From: Whalleya microplaca
Taxonomy: Eukaryota > Ascomycota > Sordariomycetes > Xylariales > Xylariaceae
Direction of reading: 5' to 3'
Assembly: GCA_022497155.1 (NCBI GenBank)
Contig: MU385727.1
Coordinates: 248,001 to 312,000, forward strand
DNA: 64,000 bases
How positions within the stretch are numbered: position 1 is the first letter of the stretch; each line of letters opens with the position of its first letter. The notes under the pieces are model-generated. The model saw only the letters and a program-made list of their open reading frames with translations, had not been told where the DNA came from and did not search any database. The position numbers and the translations under genes are program-made. Of this stretch, positions 10,669-22,476 are shown piece after piece.

Positions 10669-13128
10669 CTAATGTGAAATGTACTGGAACACGGCAGACA
10701 CCTCATTCTCCTCGGCCTCCTGCCGAAGCAGCAGATCCTGGATCGGCTTCAACCCGTCTCTGACGAAGTGATTCCAGGTACTCGTATCACCGTACAGCAT
10801 AGCGGGCGCCTTGATATACTGCCTGCCATCCGGCTTGCAGCGCTTGCACTTGAAGGTCTCATGCGTGTCGCTGAGGGTGTCCCCGCGGTATTGGAACAGC
10901 TCGCGCAGGCTGTCGAGCGAGAAGTGGCGCTCGACGTCCTCGGCCGAGTCGACGACACACGACGACAACGACTGCTTGTGGCTCTGGCGCTGGAAGATCT
11001 TCTCCTCGATGGTCCCGGTCGCGATGAAGCGGTACACGAAGCAGTCCTTCTTCTGCCCGTCGCGCCACACGCGCGCGAGCGCCTGCTGGTCCGCCGCCGG
11101 GTTCCAGTCCGGGTCGAAGAGCACCAGGCGGTTGGCGCCGATCAGGTTGAGGCCGCAGCCGCCGGCCTTGCTGGACAGCAGGAACACGAACTCGCTGCCG
11201 TCCGGATCGTTGAACTTGTCGACTAGCTTTTGGCGCTTCGTCACCTGCATCGTGCCGTCGAGACGCAGGGAGCCGTACCCGCGGTGTCGGCAGAGGCGCT
11301 CGAAGAGGTCGAGCGTTGAGGTGTAGTTGCTGATGAGCACGATCTTGTCGTTGGTGTCCTGTCGGATGCGCGCGAGCATGCGGTCGAGCACCTGCATCTT
11401 CCCCGAGTACCACGGCTTGATGTCTCGGTCGCGGCCGCGGGCGTCCTTCGGGACGTAATCTTCGGGCCAGACGCCCTCACTCCCGGGAAGATCTTCGGCG
11501 AGGTTGAGTAGGTCTGGGTGGTTGCATAGCTTCTTGAGTATGCCAATGGCTTTCAGGGGTTGACTGCCTTTGCCACGTAAGAGCGCTTGGATGTCTGGAC
11601 TCTTGATGAAATAGTTGTATAGATCTAATTGGAACGGGGCAAGATGGCAAAAGACGACGTGTTCGTATTTGACGGGGAGGTACTTGGATAGAATATCGTT
11701 TGTGCGTCGAATGATGAACTTATTGACGATACCCAGCAATTCGGTAAGACATTCGTCTCCCTTCTTGCGCTCATTTTCGGTAGCATCGGCATCTCGACCT
11801 CGTAGAATAGGCAGCTCAAATCGTTTTCGGAACTCAAGCCGATTGCCAAGTAGTCCAGGGTTCGCAAAGCTGATAAGGGAGAAGTACTCGGTAAGATCGT
11901 TCTGGATTGGCGTGCCAGACAGAATAACTCTTCGGGTGACCTTGAGACTGTTTAGGGCGGTGAACGTCCTGCTGTCTCCATTCTTCAATCGATGACCTTC
12001 GTCACACAGCATCAAGCCAATCTGAGTGTCCTTTAGCTCATTAGTATAAAGGCGAAGTGTTTCATAAGAGACTATGATGACTGGTCGAGTGACTGAACGG
12101 CCGCTTGCGATTGCCCATTGACGTAATTGTCGAATTAATTCCTCCTTCGACGCCTTGCCGTCGATTGCAAATGGCGTGATGGCATCAGCGCCAAGCCACT
12201 TGGTGAGCTCATTAGCCCAATTGCGGACTAAACTAGACGGGCAAGCAACGATGGCTTTCTGAATCGCAGGTTTTCCAGCATCCGGCGACTGCTTGAGCAG
12301 GGTCCAGAGAAGTGCAATGCATTGTAACGTCTTTCCTAGACCCATTTCATCGGCCATAATGCAGCCATTGGCCATCGGATCGACCATGCCAGTGGTGCAG
12401 TTGTACATAAACTTGACACCTTCGATCTGATGTGGCCGTAATACTTTGGTGAGTCTCGGATCGATAACAACGGGTACTCTCGGATGCTCTCCCTCAACCT
12501 TTTTCTTGATACCTAGAATCTCGGCTAAACTCTTGTGGACAAGGGGCGCATCTAGTTCTGTTCCGGTTTCCTCCTTGACCTCCTCCTCCTTGGGTTTCCC
12601 TACCTCCTTTGGCTTATCATCGACAGTGGGGTCATAAAGCACGATTGCAAATTCTCCGCTTGGATCGTGCAGAGGCTTCGCCACGAAGACGGCTCCTTGT
12701 CTCAGGCCAAGTGTGGGAGGCGGACGATTGGGATTGTAGGCTCCGTGGTCCTTGTTGATCAGGGGAATGGAAAAAGCTTTCCTAAAGACTTTGTCCTTGT
12801 CCTTGGCCTGAAAAACGGGAAAACGATTGGCATCTCGAGTTGCTAGGGCTAAGCGATCGGTATTGCTGTAAGGCTTGTCTTCCGAATCATCGCCACCTGC
12901 GCCTTTGTAGTCGACCTTTCTTCGCTTCCGAGCCGGGCGATCGACGGCCGGGCTTCTCGCTGCTGAACCTGGGCATTTGAACGGCTTGTGTAGTCGATCA
13001 ATGGATTTCTCAGAGAACATCCGCTTTCCTGGCGTATTGTGTGGCTTCACTAACGGGGTAGATGGAGTCGACCTGCATAATATGTTAGCGATGAAGAACT
13101 GATGAGCAGAAGAGAGCTATAGATACAT
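10669..13128 (-). CDS. rad54: DNA repair/recombination ATPase Rad54 (SNF2 family)
   Basis: Predicted 801 aa in two exons on the minus strand. Exon 2 is 13072-10669. Exon 1 contributes only the AT of the start codon at 13128-13127, followed by a 54-bp intron (13126-13073, gtatct...tgcag). The first complete in-frame codon is TCG (S2), giving MSTPSTPLVKPHNTPGKR. SNF2 motifs are clear: motif I DEMGLGKT (GLGKT at about 245-249), motif II DEGH (about 358-361), then LSGTPIQN, and the C-lobe motifs including FLLSSKAGGCGLNL and ARVWRDGQKK. The C-terminal CKRCKPDG segment is typical of Rad54. The enzyme is a dsDNA translocase that works with Rad51 in homologous recombination in the nucleus. The frame is also open upstream (57 codons to about 13305), so a longer N-terminus cannot be excluded, but those residues look unlike Rad54. 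Confidence 0.94.
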
Positions 13129-13303
13129 TTTGCACAGAGACCACGTCTTTTCCCAAGCAAATCGAGATATGTTGGAAGAAATACAAGGACGGAGTCTCGT
13201 ACTTGATGCTAACCCGAGGTTTCCAAGTCTATCAAACACTTTGTTGACTTTCGGAAGGCGCGACGCGACTACTATTAGTTTGGCGGGGGATTGACACCAA
13301 GTC

Positions 13304-13360
13304 ACGTGGATGATCCCTGCTGACTCAGCTACGATTAATGGGCGCTGACATTGTCACGTG
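13304..13360. promoter_or_regulatory. paired CACGTG motifs in the rad54 upstream region
   Basis: tcacgtg occurs at 13304-13310 and 13354-13360. Each copy is followed by atccctgc (the first after a 4-nt insertion), so the two sites lie in a short degenerate repeat 50 bp apart. CACGTG is the E-box core bound by bHLH factors, and GTCACGTG words are common in fungal promoters. A tgactcagc word lies between the sites. A role is inferred only from position, about 180-230 bp upstream of the rad54 start. Confidence 0.4.
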
Positions 13361-13738
13361 ATCCCTGCACACCATGTATTCATATCGTACCCACTGTTAG
13401 TACTAGCTTAGAGTCTACCATCTACAACAACACAATACATCAATGGATCACATATCCTGACAGACATGAAGTCCCACGATATAAAACGCAACGTTCATCT
13501 TGAATGTGTACATGAACTTGGTTCAGCATTGGTAAGTATTAGCACGAATTCGATGTGTCAAAACTATATGGTCTACACTTCCATATAATTATGAAACTCA
13601 AGTTCATTATATGACACAGATGTACATTTCTCTGCTTCAAAGCCTTCATCCAAGTGGATACTCTGAAGTCAATTCAAGCTCATGGTCCACCCCGAGCTTC
13701 CACATTGCCCCGCCTCGGAATCTCATTACCTAGGTACG

Positions 13739-13973
13739 CAGGTGGGCTCAGCAAAAAGTCGCACACCTTCACGGACACACCAGGTATTCATAAATGCATA
13801 TTAATTCTTCCAAGCATAGAAAGAAAATAATAAAAATATCATAATAATATTTGAAGGCACTACTTTCTTATTGATAGTATTTTTATTTTAATTACGAAGG
13901 CTGTCACCTTAAACGTGTTGTTTTTAATCTGTTGGAATTTGGCATGTATGCGACTTTTTGCTGAGCTACCCTG
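13739..13973. mobile_element. 235-bp MITE with 18-bp perfect inverted repeats
   Basis: gctcagcaaaaagtcgca at 13746-13763 is exactly complementary to 13949-13966. With the outer bases the ends read CAGGTGG... and CAGGGTA..., that is CAGG...CCTG. The direct repeat GTACG flanks both ends (13734-13738 and 13974-13978) and looks like a 5-bp target-site duplication. The interior is AT-rich and non-coding. Its size, TIRs and flanking duplication fit a non-autonomous DNA transposon; the superfamily is not assigned. Confidence 0.8.
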
Positions 13974-14320
13974 GTACGGTACAGATCTGTAAGCTAGATA
14001 TCATGGCGGGGTCTCACTTCACATGATGTCTCTTGAACACTGAGCTTCTCATTGTCTCTAGGGGGATTCTGAAGAATTCGTTCTTATTATGAGCTAAATA
14101 CATACTAGATGGCATATCTCTATATGCTTCTTCAAATCGAGTTACCATTTGGCCCATTGCTCTCATCCATGCTACCCCTCACCTTGACCAAGCTAGTAGA
14201 AGCGAGGAGGTGACATAGGTTACGAATATATAGATCGCGGACTTCAACACCAATTCCAAGCCCAATCGGCTAGCAGGTCACCCCCGAATCCCAGCGCAAC
14301 CTACACGGGACCCCTCGTCC

Positions 14321-15367
14321 ATGTCCGCCGACTTCTGGGCCGGCTATCTAAGCGGCGCCGTGGGGATCCTAATCGGCAACCCATTGGACCTACTCAAAGT
14401 GCGCCTGCAAGCCCAAGCCCAAGCCAGCACACACCTCTCACCCTCTTCCACGACAATACCCCCTCGCTCCCCTATCCTGTCCTCCATCACCACCACGACC
14501 ACCTCCTACCTGCAGCAACTCCGCCACCGCAAATCCGCCCTCGTAGCCGGCACCGCGGCGCCCGTGCTCGGCTACGGCGCGCTGAACGCCGTGCTCTTTG
14601 TGTCGTACAACCGCAGCGCCGCGGCCCTGAGCGCCTGCCTGCCTCCTCCCTTCTCCTCCTCTCCCTCCTCCAACTCCCCAGACTCCCCCAACTCCCCTAG
14701 CTCCCCCACCGTCAACACCCCGCCCATACCAACACTCACGACAACCTGGCTCGCGGGCGCCATAGCCGGGCTCGCGACCTGGTCCATCAGCGCGCCGACG
14801 GAGCTCATAAAATGCCGCGCGCAGACGGCGGCACCGCCGATCTCGAGCGCGGCGCTCGCGCGAAGGGTCCTGGCGGCCGAGGGCGTGCGGGGCTTGTACG
14901 TCGGAGGCGCGGTCACGGCGCTAAGGGATAGTGTCGGCTATGGGTTTTACTTCTGGGCGTACGAGCTGGGGCGGCGGTGGATGGAGGGGGGTTACGGGTC
15001 TGGGTCTGGGTCTGGGTCTGGGGGTGAGCGAGGGCAGGGACGGGAGCAGGGGAAGGAGACTAATGAGACTGTCGAGGTCTTGCTTTGTGGGGGAATCGCG
15101 GGCGTGGTTACGTGGGCTAGTGTGTTTCCGCTTGATGTCGTCAAGACGCGCGTGCAGACGCAGACGCAGGTGGGTGGTGGGAAGCGCCTGGGGGCTGTGG
15201 AGGTTGCGCGCGAGGCGTATAGGGAGGGCGGCGTACGGGTTTTCTTTCGGGGACTGACTGTGTGTAGTGTCAGGGCCTTCGTCGTCAATGCGGTTCAGTG
15301 GGCTGCTTACGAGTGGATCATGCTTGAGCTGGGACAGGGGAGGAATAGAAATCTAGAACCTGTATAG
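14321..15367 (+). CDS. mitochondrial carrier family (SLC25) transporter
   Basis: Intronless, 348 aa. The three signature motifs of the tripartite carrier fold are present: PLDLLKVRLQAQ near residue 21, PTELIKCRAQ in the middle third and PLDVVKTRVQTQ in the last third. Each matches P-x-[DE]-x-x-[KR]-x-[RKQ]. The start (MSADFWAGYLSGAVGILIGNPLD) matches a usual carrier N-terminus. A Ser/Pro-rich low-complexity insert (about residues 108-138) and a Gly-Ser repeat (about 227-236) sit in loops. The protein should exchange metabolites across the inner mitochondrial membrane. The substrate is not determined; the sequence recalls carriers annotated as basic amino acid or carnitine type, but that is a guess. 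GC content is markedly higher than in neighbouring genes. Confidence 0.9.
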   Translation: MSADFWAGYLSGAVGILIGNPLDLLKVRLQAQAQASTHLSPSSTTIPPRSPILSSITTTTTSYLQQLRHRKSALVAGTAAPVLGYGALNAVLFVSYNRSAAALSACLPPPFSSSPSSNSPDSPNSPSSPTVNTPPIPTLTTTWLAGAIAGLATWSISAPTELIKCRAQTAAPPISSAALARRVLAAEGVRGLYVGGAVTALRDSVGYGFYFWAYELGRRWMEGGYGSGSGSGSGGERGQGREQGKETNETVEVLLCGGIAGVVTWASVFPLDVVKTRVQTQTQVGGGKRLGAVEVAREAYREGGVRVFFRGLTVCSVRAFVVNAVQWAAYEWIMLELGQGRNRNLEPV

Positions 15368-15620
15368 AATAGAGTTGCATATGGTTGACTACGTGGTATA
15401 TTCTGATGTTGCTGTGCTAGAGAATTTAGGATGGAGTGGGTTTATATTGTCTACATTTCGCTATAGAGCCCAGTTTGATCCTAGCGGAGGCAGTGGTTGG
15501 ATCATCTCGTGAACTCGACCTCTAAAAATAATGTTTATTATACAGTAAAGAGCAATGCACACGCTGTGACAAAGGGTATCTAACCATATAATTCCGCGTT
15601 TCAGTACGCCCGCATAACTA

Positions 15621-17404
15621 TTAGGCTTGATCGCCGTATTGTCCCACTCCCTTCTTAAACTCCTCTAGCCGACGGTCCCAGGGCTCGCTGATAGTTCCCG
15701 CTCTCTTCTTGAACCTTGTCATCCACTCTGCCTCCTCCGGGTCGAGGCTGCAGTTGTCCGTATGCTGTTTCAGTTCCTGGATTGTTTGACCAGCTTCCTG
15801 TAGTCTGATTTCCACGTCTTTAAGTTTAGAGACATTAGCTTTGAGAGAGGTGACCTCCTCCTCTAATTGTTCTATCCTGACTGGATCACCGGGAGACTCT
15901 TCTAATCCTTCAATACAACGTTCCAGGCCATCGATCTTGGCCGTGTAGCCATCAATGTCCTCCAGTAGCTTCTTATTCTCTAATTGCAGCGATACGGCTC
16001 CATTTTTCTGGATATCAAGCTGTTGCTGTAGCTCGAGCACCCTTTTATCTAGATTTTGCTTGGTGACAGCGGCATTGGCGAGAGCACTTCCGAGGCCGGT
16101 CTTATCACATGCTAATGCGGAGTTCTGCTCGCGTAGATCGGCGACTTCCTTCCTGAGAGCATCGATTGTTTTTGTATTTGCCTTTTCCTTCGTTGCAGCA
16201 GTGTTGTCTGCAGCTACAAGTTCGGCTTTGGCCGTTTCCAGCTCTCCCTTCAGCCTATCGACCTCTCTGTTTGCGGTGGCCATCTTTTCCTGATATATCA
16301 ATGTCTCAGCTTGCAAATTTTCGAGCTTTTGCTTCGAGGTTTCGCAACTTTCCTCTAGCGTTCCTATCTTTTTGTCGGCGCGCTTACATTGCGCATCACT
16401 ATCAGTGAGTCGCTTCTTAGTTGCTGCGAGCTCATGACAAGCCTTATTCTTTGCTCTGGCGACAGTTTCAAGGTCCTTAGAATTTTCCTCGAGTTTATCT
16501 TTGAGCTCTGTCTTCTCTCGGAGGGACTTCCATTGGCTTGCTGTATTGTCGCTAGATAGCTTGTCAAGCTCCTCTTTCATCTTAGCGAGGTCTGATCGGG
16601 TTGTCTTGAGAAGAGCCTCAAGCTCTGCCTTCTCTTTGAGGCCCTCTTCCAACTCACGATTCTTCTCAGTAATCTGTGCATTGACGGCAAATAGCTCTTT
16701 AAGCTTTCCTTGACTCTCTGCAAGATCTGATCTCGTTACTTCGAGCTGGCTTTCGAGCTCTACTTCCACTTTTCGAGTCTTTTCTAAATCACTGGTCTTC
16801 TTGGCAACTTGTTTCTTTAAAAGAAGCAGCTCTTTAAGCTTTAGTTGGTTCTCTGCCAGATTTGATTGGGCTGTGTCAAGTTCCTCCTGAATCCTGGTTT
16901 TATCATGGGATAGGGACGTCCGAACCCGATCGCGATCTGCACGGACACTCTCGAGATCAATCTCACAATCTTCGAATGCGTTCTTGTACGAGTTTGCTTG
17001 TTTCTCAGCCTGAGTGCACTTATCTTTCGAGAGTTCAAGCTGACGCTTCAGAGCTACCCGTTGCTTCTCATAATCTTTTACCTGCTGTTCGAGTCTTGAA
17101 AGACGATTTTGGCCTGGCGGCAAAGCTGGAGCTTTAACGGGAGTAGTGACCTTGGTCTTCTTTGCCGGTTGGTGTTTGTTCGAGGATGGGGTCGATGGAT
17201 GTTTACGTTTCCTAACGGTTGGCGCATCATCACCCTCAGAATCGCTCACTACGATAACGCCGAAATGTTTTTTAGGGTCTACAGTAGGTGAAGGCGGGAC
17301 ACTCCCAATCTACATTGGTTAGTGATCATGTTCTTGGGGAGATCAGGAGATTGCACACTTACATCGGCCTTGATAGGTCTATCTGTCGAGAATCTACTAG
17401 CCAT
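15621..17404 (-). CDS. long coiled-coil protein, probably nuclear
   Basis: Two exons: 17404-17363 (MASRFSTDRPIKAD) and 17309-15621, joined in phase 0 across a 53-bp intron (gtaagtg...caatgtag). Product 576 aa. Residues from about 80 to 535 are almost entirely heptad-type coiled coil, with many Leu/Lys/Glu and repeated ELEEGLKEKAELE-like blocks. The N-terminus has the SDSEGDD acidic patch followed by basic Lys/Arg clusters (VRKRKHPS, PAKKTKV) that look like a nuclear localisation signal. No motor, DNA-binding or SMC head domain is present, so a structural or scaffold role is the most that can be inferred. The specific family is not recognised. Confidence 0.78.
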
Positions 17405-18689
17405 GGTGACAGTTCTCTGAATTCATATGATGCTAGTAGTGAGCCTTGCTTGAGGGAATAGGTAGGTTATGTACATGTAGTGGTGGGTGCTGGGTCATGC
17501 GAAGACTCCAAGCGAGCGTTGACTACTTTGTAGTTATTAGATACTGTCTGTGAGGAAATATTGATTGCGACGTATGGTATGACTGAGATCTGTTTATATG
17601 TAGGCGTGCATGAAAGACATCGCTGGACGTAAATATGTAGGTATGTGACTTTGCTGCTTAGATCGACGAAGATGGCGACTGCTGCGAGTATGTAGTATGC
17701 GTGGAGGCGAACTCTGGTTGGGTCTGTGGCGGCCAGTGGTGTGTCTCACTGTGTAAATGCCTACCTCCTACTTAGGCTCATACCTAACCTAGCAGCCTAG
17801 GTAGGTTAGATGCAATGAGTTCCAATCAGGTGTCATTTATCCTCGCAGTTGGCTGCTTTGGTCGGCCGTCGGCGGCTACCTACATTACCTAGGTATGTTT
17901 ACTTAGCAGCGATATAGAAAGTGCAACCTTCTATGGATGTAGGTTACCATACCTAGTGTGTGTATGTACGCCTCGACCACCTCTGACTTCAAGCTGCAGG
18001 TGAGCGAGAGATAATCTCGAAAATATCAACTACCTTAAAGAAGAAGAGAAGAGAAGAGACTAGATTAGTTTCTACCTAGACATGTGACAAACGTTACGTA
18101 CGGTCCCTAGGTAGGGTGGCATGGTCATAGTAGGACTTCCGTTCATAATGTTCATTCTACGGTTGTATCATCCCGTCTCATCCCGTCTCATCCAATCTTA
18201 CATGTGATAGGTATTACTCAACTGTTTCCTTCCAGTCAGTTCCATTCATCCATGTGTGATAAGCGACAGAGTGATAAAGATTCACAGATTCACAATTGCC
18301 CCTTCCTGGGCCTTCCATGAAATGCAAAGATTCAGCTTGCATGCAACAGCTCATTCTGATTGGTCCATGTAATCCAGACCCTGAGCCAACCTCGCACCTG
18401 CAGTGTTCCATGATGTGACGCGTGGCTTGGCAACTTTAGGTAGCAGCCTGTCAGACCCGTAAGATCGGGTTCGTGGCTGTGTGTGGCTGTGTGTGGCTTG
18501 AGAGCAAGATTGCCGTTTTTGCCGTTCAAGCAGGACATTCCAGCCACTCTCTCCCACTTGCTTTGATATCCCCCCCCTGCAATGACGTAGGCCCTCCTCC
18601 TAAGCGCAACTAGGAGAGAGGAAACAAAGAATATGCAGCAGACCTCGGGGGAGAAAAACTAGTAATCAACAACGGGTCCATCTGAAGTC
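17405..18689. other. divergent intergenic region (coiled-coil protein / Lgl)
   Basis: About 1.3 kb separating divergent genes. It carries many cctaggta-type words (17760-17960 and 18105-18115) and a tandem tcccgtctca pair near 18172-18190, but no frame with coding character. Promoters for both neighbours presumably lie here. Confidence 0.55.
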
Positions 18690-21600
18690 ATGGCAAGTTT
18701 TCTTCGAGGGAAGCAGTCGGGCATGCAAAATGATCTCTCTGCTAATATCGTTCCTGAACTGTTCACACCCGACGATCGCGCGCGATACGGCATCGGCTCT
18801 CAAGTGAGGTATGTGACCTGATCGACACCTCACCGGAATAATATGTATCAGGTCGTTTGTTCGGATCACTGACTTGAGCTGCTTCCTCTTCTATAGCTGC
18901 ATCGCTTACGAGCCTGTGCAATCCCTTCTTGCCGTAGCCACGAACGAATCGAAATACGACGCTGGACGCATTTACGTTTATGGCCAAAGTCGAGTTCAGA
19001 AAACATTTACACCGCCGCGGTCGAGCTCCATCGCTGATGTGCAGTTTTGTGCCAATCGCCTGATCAGTCTCGACACCAAGAACGAAGTCTTAATATGGGA
19101 TCTCAACACAGGCAAACGCATCACCGGCTTTCGGGCCCCCGGCATGGTGTCGTGTATGGTCACCGACCCTATGCTGGATTGGTGCTTCCTAGGAACGCAG
19201 TCGGGCGAAGTCTTCGCCTATGACCTTGATCGTGAACGTCTGTCAACGTTTAGACTTCCGAACTTCTGGACTGAGAGGGAACCGAATGCCAGGGCAATTC
19301 CGTTGGTCTCGATGCAATTACACCCGCGCGACGTTGGAAAGTTGTTGATTGCCTATACTCATGGCTTGGCGGTCTACTCGTTCAAACAGAACCAACCTAC
19401 GAAGTTCTACGAGTATACAGTCCCGCCAGGCGCACCAGGGGGCGGCAATCAGCTTGTAGAAACGGCGAGAAGACCGAAAGTCACACACGCACTGTGGCAT
19501 CCCACTGGAACTTTCATTCTTAGCGCGCATGATGATGGCAGCCTGGTGTTTTGGGATGCAAAAGATGGGCGTATCGTCATGGCACGAACGCTTTATGACA
19601 TGAACGTTGACCAGCCAGTGCCTAACCCTGGAACTTTGGACAGCAAACATCCATATGTACGCATCGCATGGTGCTGCAAACAGAACCCCGAGGACAGCGG
19701 GATTCTAATCGCAGGCGGCCAGAGGCTGAATGAACCTCCAACTGGACTAACTTTCATCGAGCTTGGTGTAACGCCGAACTATGCCACGTCCTCATACCAG
19801 ATTCTGGCAGACTACATAAAAGGCAAACAGCAGAGTACCCTAGAAACCCCCATTGGTGCTCACGTGGAGAATTTCTGCTTGATTCCGCGATATTCGCCTC
19901 ATTTCGCTGGTGCTCAAGACCCTATTGCGGTAATGGCCCTGCTGTCTTCTGGAGAAATCTTAACAATGAGCTTTCCTAGAGGTTACCCGATATCGCCAAC
20001 AAATCAACTCCATCCGTCCCTATCCTTTGTCCATCCGTTCGCCACGAAGCTCGAGGTTTCCATACTTGACCGGGAGAGATGGCTCGGAATGGTTGAGAAC
20101 AGGAGCCAAGGTGAACCTTTAGTAAAAGGGGGTGCCGAAGCGCCCCACCCACGCCGAAGGTTCGAAGGGCGGACTATAATCCAGGTTGCTCACGCAGATA
20201 GTACCGTTCGAATCTGGGATGTTGGTCACGGCGACGATATTGAGAACAGCTTGCAACTACAAGTAGACCTCGCTAGAGCGCTTGATCGATATGATGATGT
20301 GAATATCACAGCAATGAGCTTGGCCTCAGGAACTGGTGAGTTTGCCGTCGGCACCAGCAAAGGAGAAGTTGTTATCTACAGATGGGGCGGCAATCAGTTT
20401 TTCAACAAAAATCAGTCGCAGCACGTCGAAGCTAATCCTGGCGGCCTCACCAATATCAGTGTGAGAACTGAGCCGTCTTTGAAAAGCGGTCTTCAGCCGT
20501 TCTCACTATACGAGATGATGCAGGGACCCATTACTGCTATTAAAGCTTCCGACGCTGGGTTTATTGCTGTTGGATCTCAGAATGGGTTCATAAGCATCAT
20601 CGATCTTCGGGGACCTTCTATCATGTTTCAAGGATCGATGACTGAATTCTTGAAGCCTGACAGGCGATCCTCATTCCTCAAGAGAAGTTCTAATGCAGCG
20701 ACAACCAAAGACTGGCCAGTGATAATCGAATTCGGCGTCATGACGCTCGGAGAAGATAAGTACTCGAGTATTTGCTGCTTCGTCGGGACGGCGTTAGGGA
20801 AGGTCATCACTTTCAAGCTACTGCCCTCTGGTAGCGGTTATAGTGCAACACTAGCAGGGGTAGCTCCCTTGAATGATAAGGTGGTTGCTATCTGTCCCAT
20901 AGTTTCTGATACTGGAAAGCCGGCCTATGCTACAGGTCCTGCTGTTGCCGGACTCCGAGAAGGCAAGCATGTCAACGGGCTGCTTGTAGTTGGTAAGTTC
21001 ACTCTTTGTGGGGGCGATGTATTGTGTAGATGCTAACTTGGCTGTAGTCACACAAAGCGAAGCCCGTATTTTCAAGCCTGCCACTGCGAAAGGTGCATCG
21101 AAGTCTTTTGATGAATGCCTTTGCGATGCTGCTGCAGTCACAGAATATCCCCTACACGGGATGGCCTTAGTTGGTGTCTTTGGAGACCGTACAACAAGAG
21201 CTTTCACCCTGCCAGGTCTCAAGGAAGTAGGAAACGCTTCGCTTCTAATGATGGATGGTAGTCGAAGCGAAAGCTCAATCGTCACCCAGAACGGCGAAGT
21301 GTTCTGCTGGACAGGACCATCGGAAATTGCAATTGTTCAGGTATGGGGCAACGGCAAAGAACTGGAGAACACGGCCGATACGCTCGTCAACCCTGACCTT
21401 GCCATACCGCCGCGGCCTACCATTTCAAATATGCAATGGATATCCGGTACCCAATACGTCTCGCCTACAGATCTGGACCTTCTGATCGGCGGCCCCGATC
21501 GCCCACCCAGCAAGCGGATGATGAACGCGACCGCGGCCATCGAGCGAGATGCCCGGGCGGGTCCATCAAGCCCAACGTACACTGCCGCAGGCAGCCAAGA

Positions 21601-21781
21601 GGGTTGGGGGGATTATCTTACCAGACAACTGAATGAGCGGACGGAGAAATTGACGCTTTTGAATGACTCCATGGACTCGGCTGCGGATTCTAGCCAGAGA
21701 TGGGCAAATGATATGAGCAAGTATGTCAACCAGCAAAAGAGGAGGATGATCCTGGGAAGTGTCACGAGCAAGTTCACATAA
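18690..21781 (+). CDS. Sro7/lethal giant larvae (tomosyn-like) WD40 exocytosis protein
   Basis: Three exons: 18690-18808, 18897-20992 and 21048-21781, coding for 982 aa. Exon 1 gives MASFLRGKQSGMQNDLSANI...RYGIGSQV and joins as AG|C to CIAYEPVQSLLAVATNE, a hallmark start of fungal Sro7/Lgl proteins. The body consists of WD40-type blades (for example LISLDTKNEVLIWDL, TFILSAHDDGSLVFWD, VAHADSTVRIWDVGHG) followed by the Lgl C-terminal domain. The last ~45 residues (LNERTEKLTLLNDSMDSAAD onward) resemble an R-SNARE motif with its central Arg. Family members bind the t-SNARE Sec9/SNAP-25 and regulate docking of secretory vesicles at sites of polarised growth. Reading through intron 2 would truncate the protein at 21036. 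Confidence 0.94.
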
Positions 21782-22476
21782 CTTATGAGGTGGGCGAGGT
21801 CGGAATTCCTGTTCTTGATTTGGGAACTCTTGGTTCCATTTACAAGAGACCAGTTCGTCGGAGTTACAAAAGAGAGGTAGACTATAGTTAAGGTATTCCC
21901 AATAGCGAAGTCGACGAATGATGATCCATGTACGAAGTACTACAAATTTTCTTCTTTATTCTTCGTGCGAAACAAATAAAAGGTAGGATTCCACATAGCA
22001 ATGGATAGCTCGAAGCTTGCAGATTGGGTTGGGGCTCATGCCGCTAAATTACTCGATCGACTTTACCCCGTCCCCATCTCGTCGTCCTTTGCCGACGGCA
22101 GATATACCGCATTCTGCCGCAAATGACCGGTTCAATCGGACGTGGCGGCACGGCGTCCAAGTGGATCGCCTGTTTGGGTGTATTGCTTCTGTAGATTGCT
22201 CGCCTGCTCTAGCCCATGCTCATCGACGTCCCAGGCACTTAAAATCAGCCCCTGACGTAAATTGCCATCGTACAGACCGCACGTTCCGAGAATGACGTCC
22301 CCAACCTAGACTCTAATCTATCTACCCGGTTCACACTTAGATTCCCTTCCTCCCTACCTACTTGCCTACCTAAAATCAACCTGAACCCTCTCATAGTTGG
22401 AGCGGGCTTGGTAGGCATCCCTCAGAAACGAAGAAAGCGACTCACTTATCTCTTACCGCGCAAACACTCGTTCACG
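21782..22476. other. intergenic region upstream of the GH3 gene
   Basis: About 700 bp between tandem genes. It should contain the Lgl terminator and the GH3 promoter and leader. The final ~150 bp before 22477 are pyrimidine-rich (ctatctacc, ccttcctccctacctac), as is usual for fungal 5' leaders. Nothing else was recognised. Confidence 0.55.

Larger units (their letters stand above)
13129..14320. other. divergent intergenic region (rad54 / mitochondrial carrier)
   Basis: About 1.2 kb between two divergent genes, so it should hold both promoters. It contains the CACGTG pair near rad54 and the 235-bp inverted-repeat element at 13739-13973. No coding sequence is supported. Confidence 0.6.
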
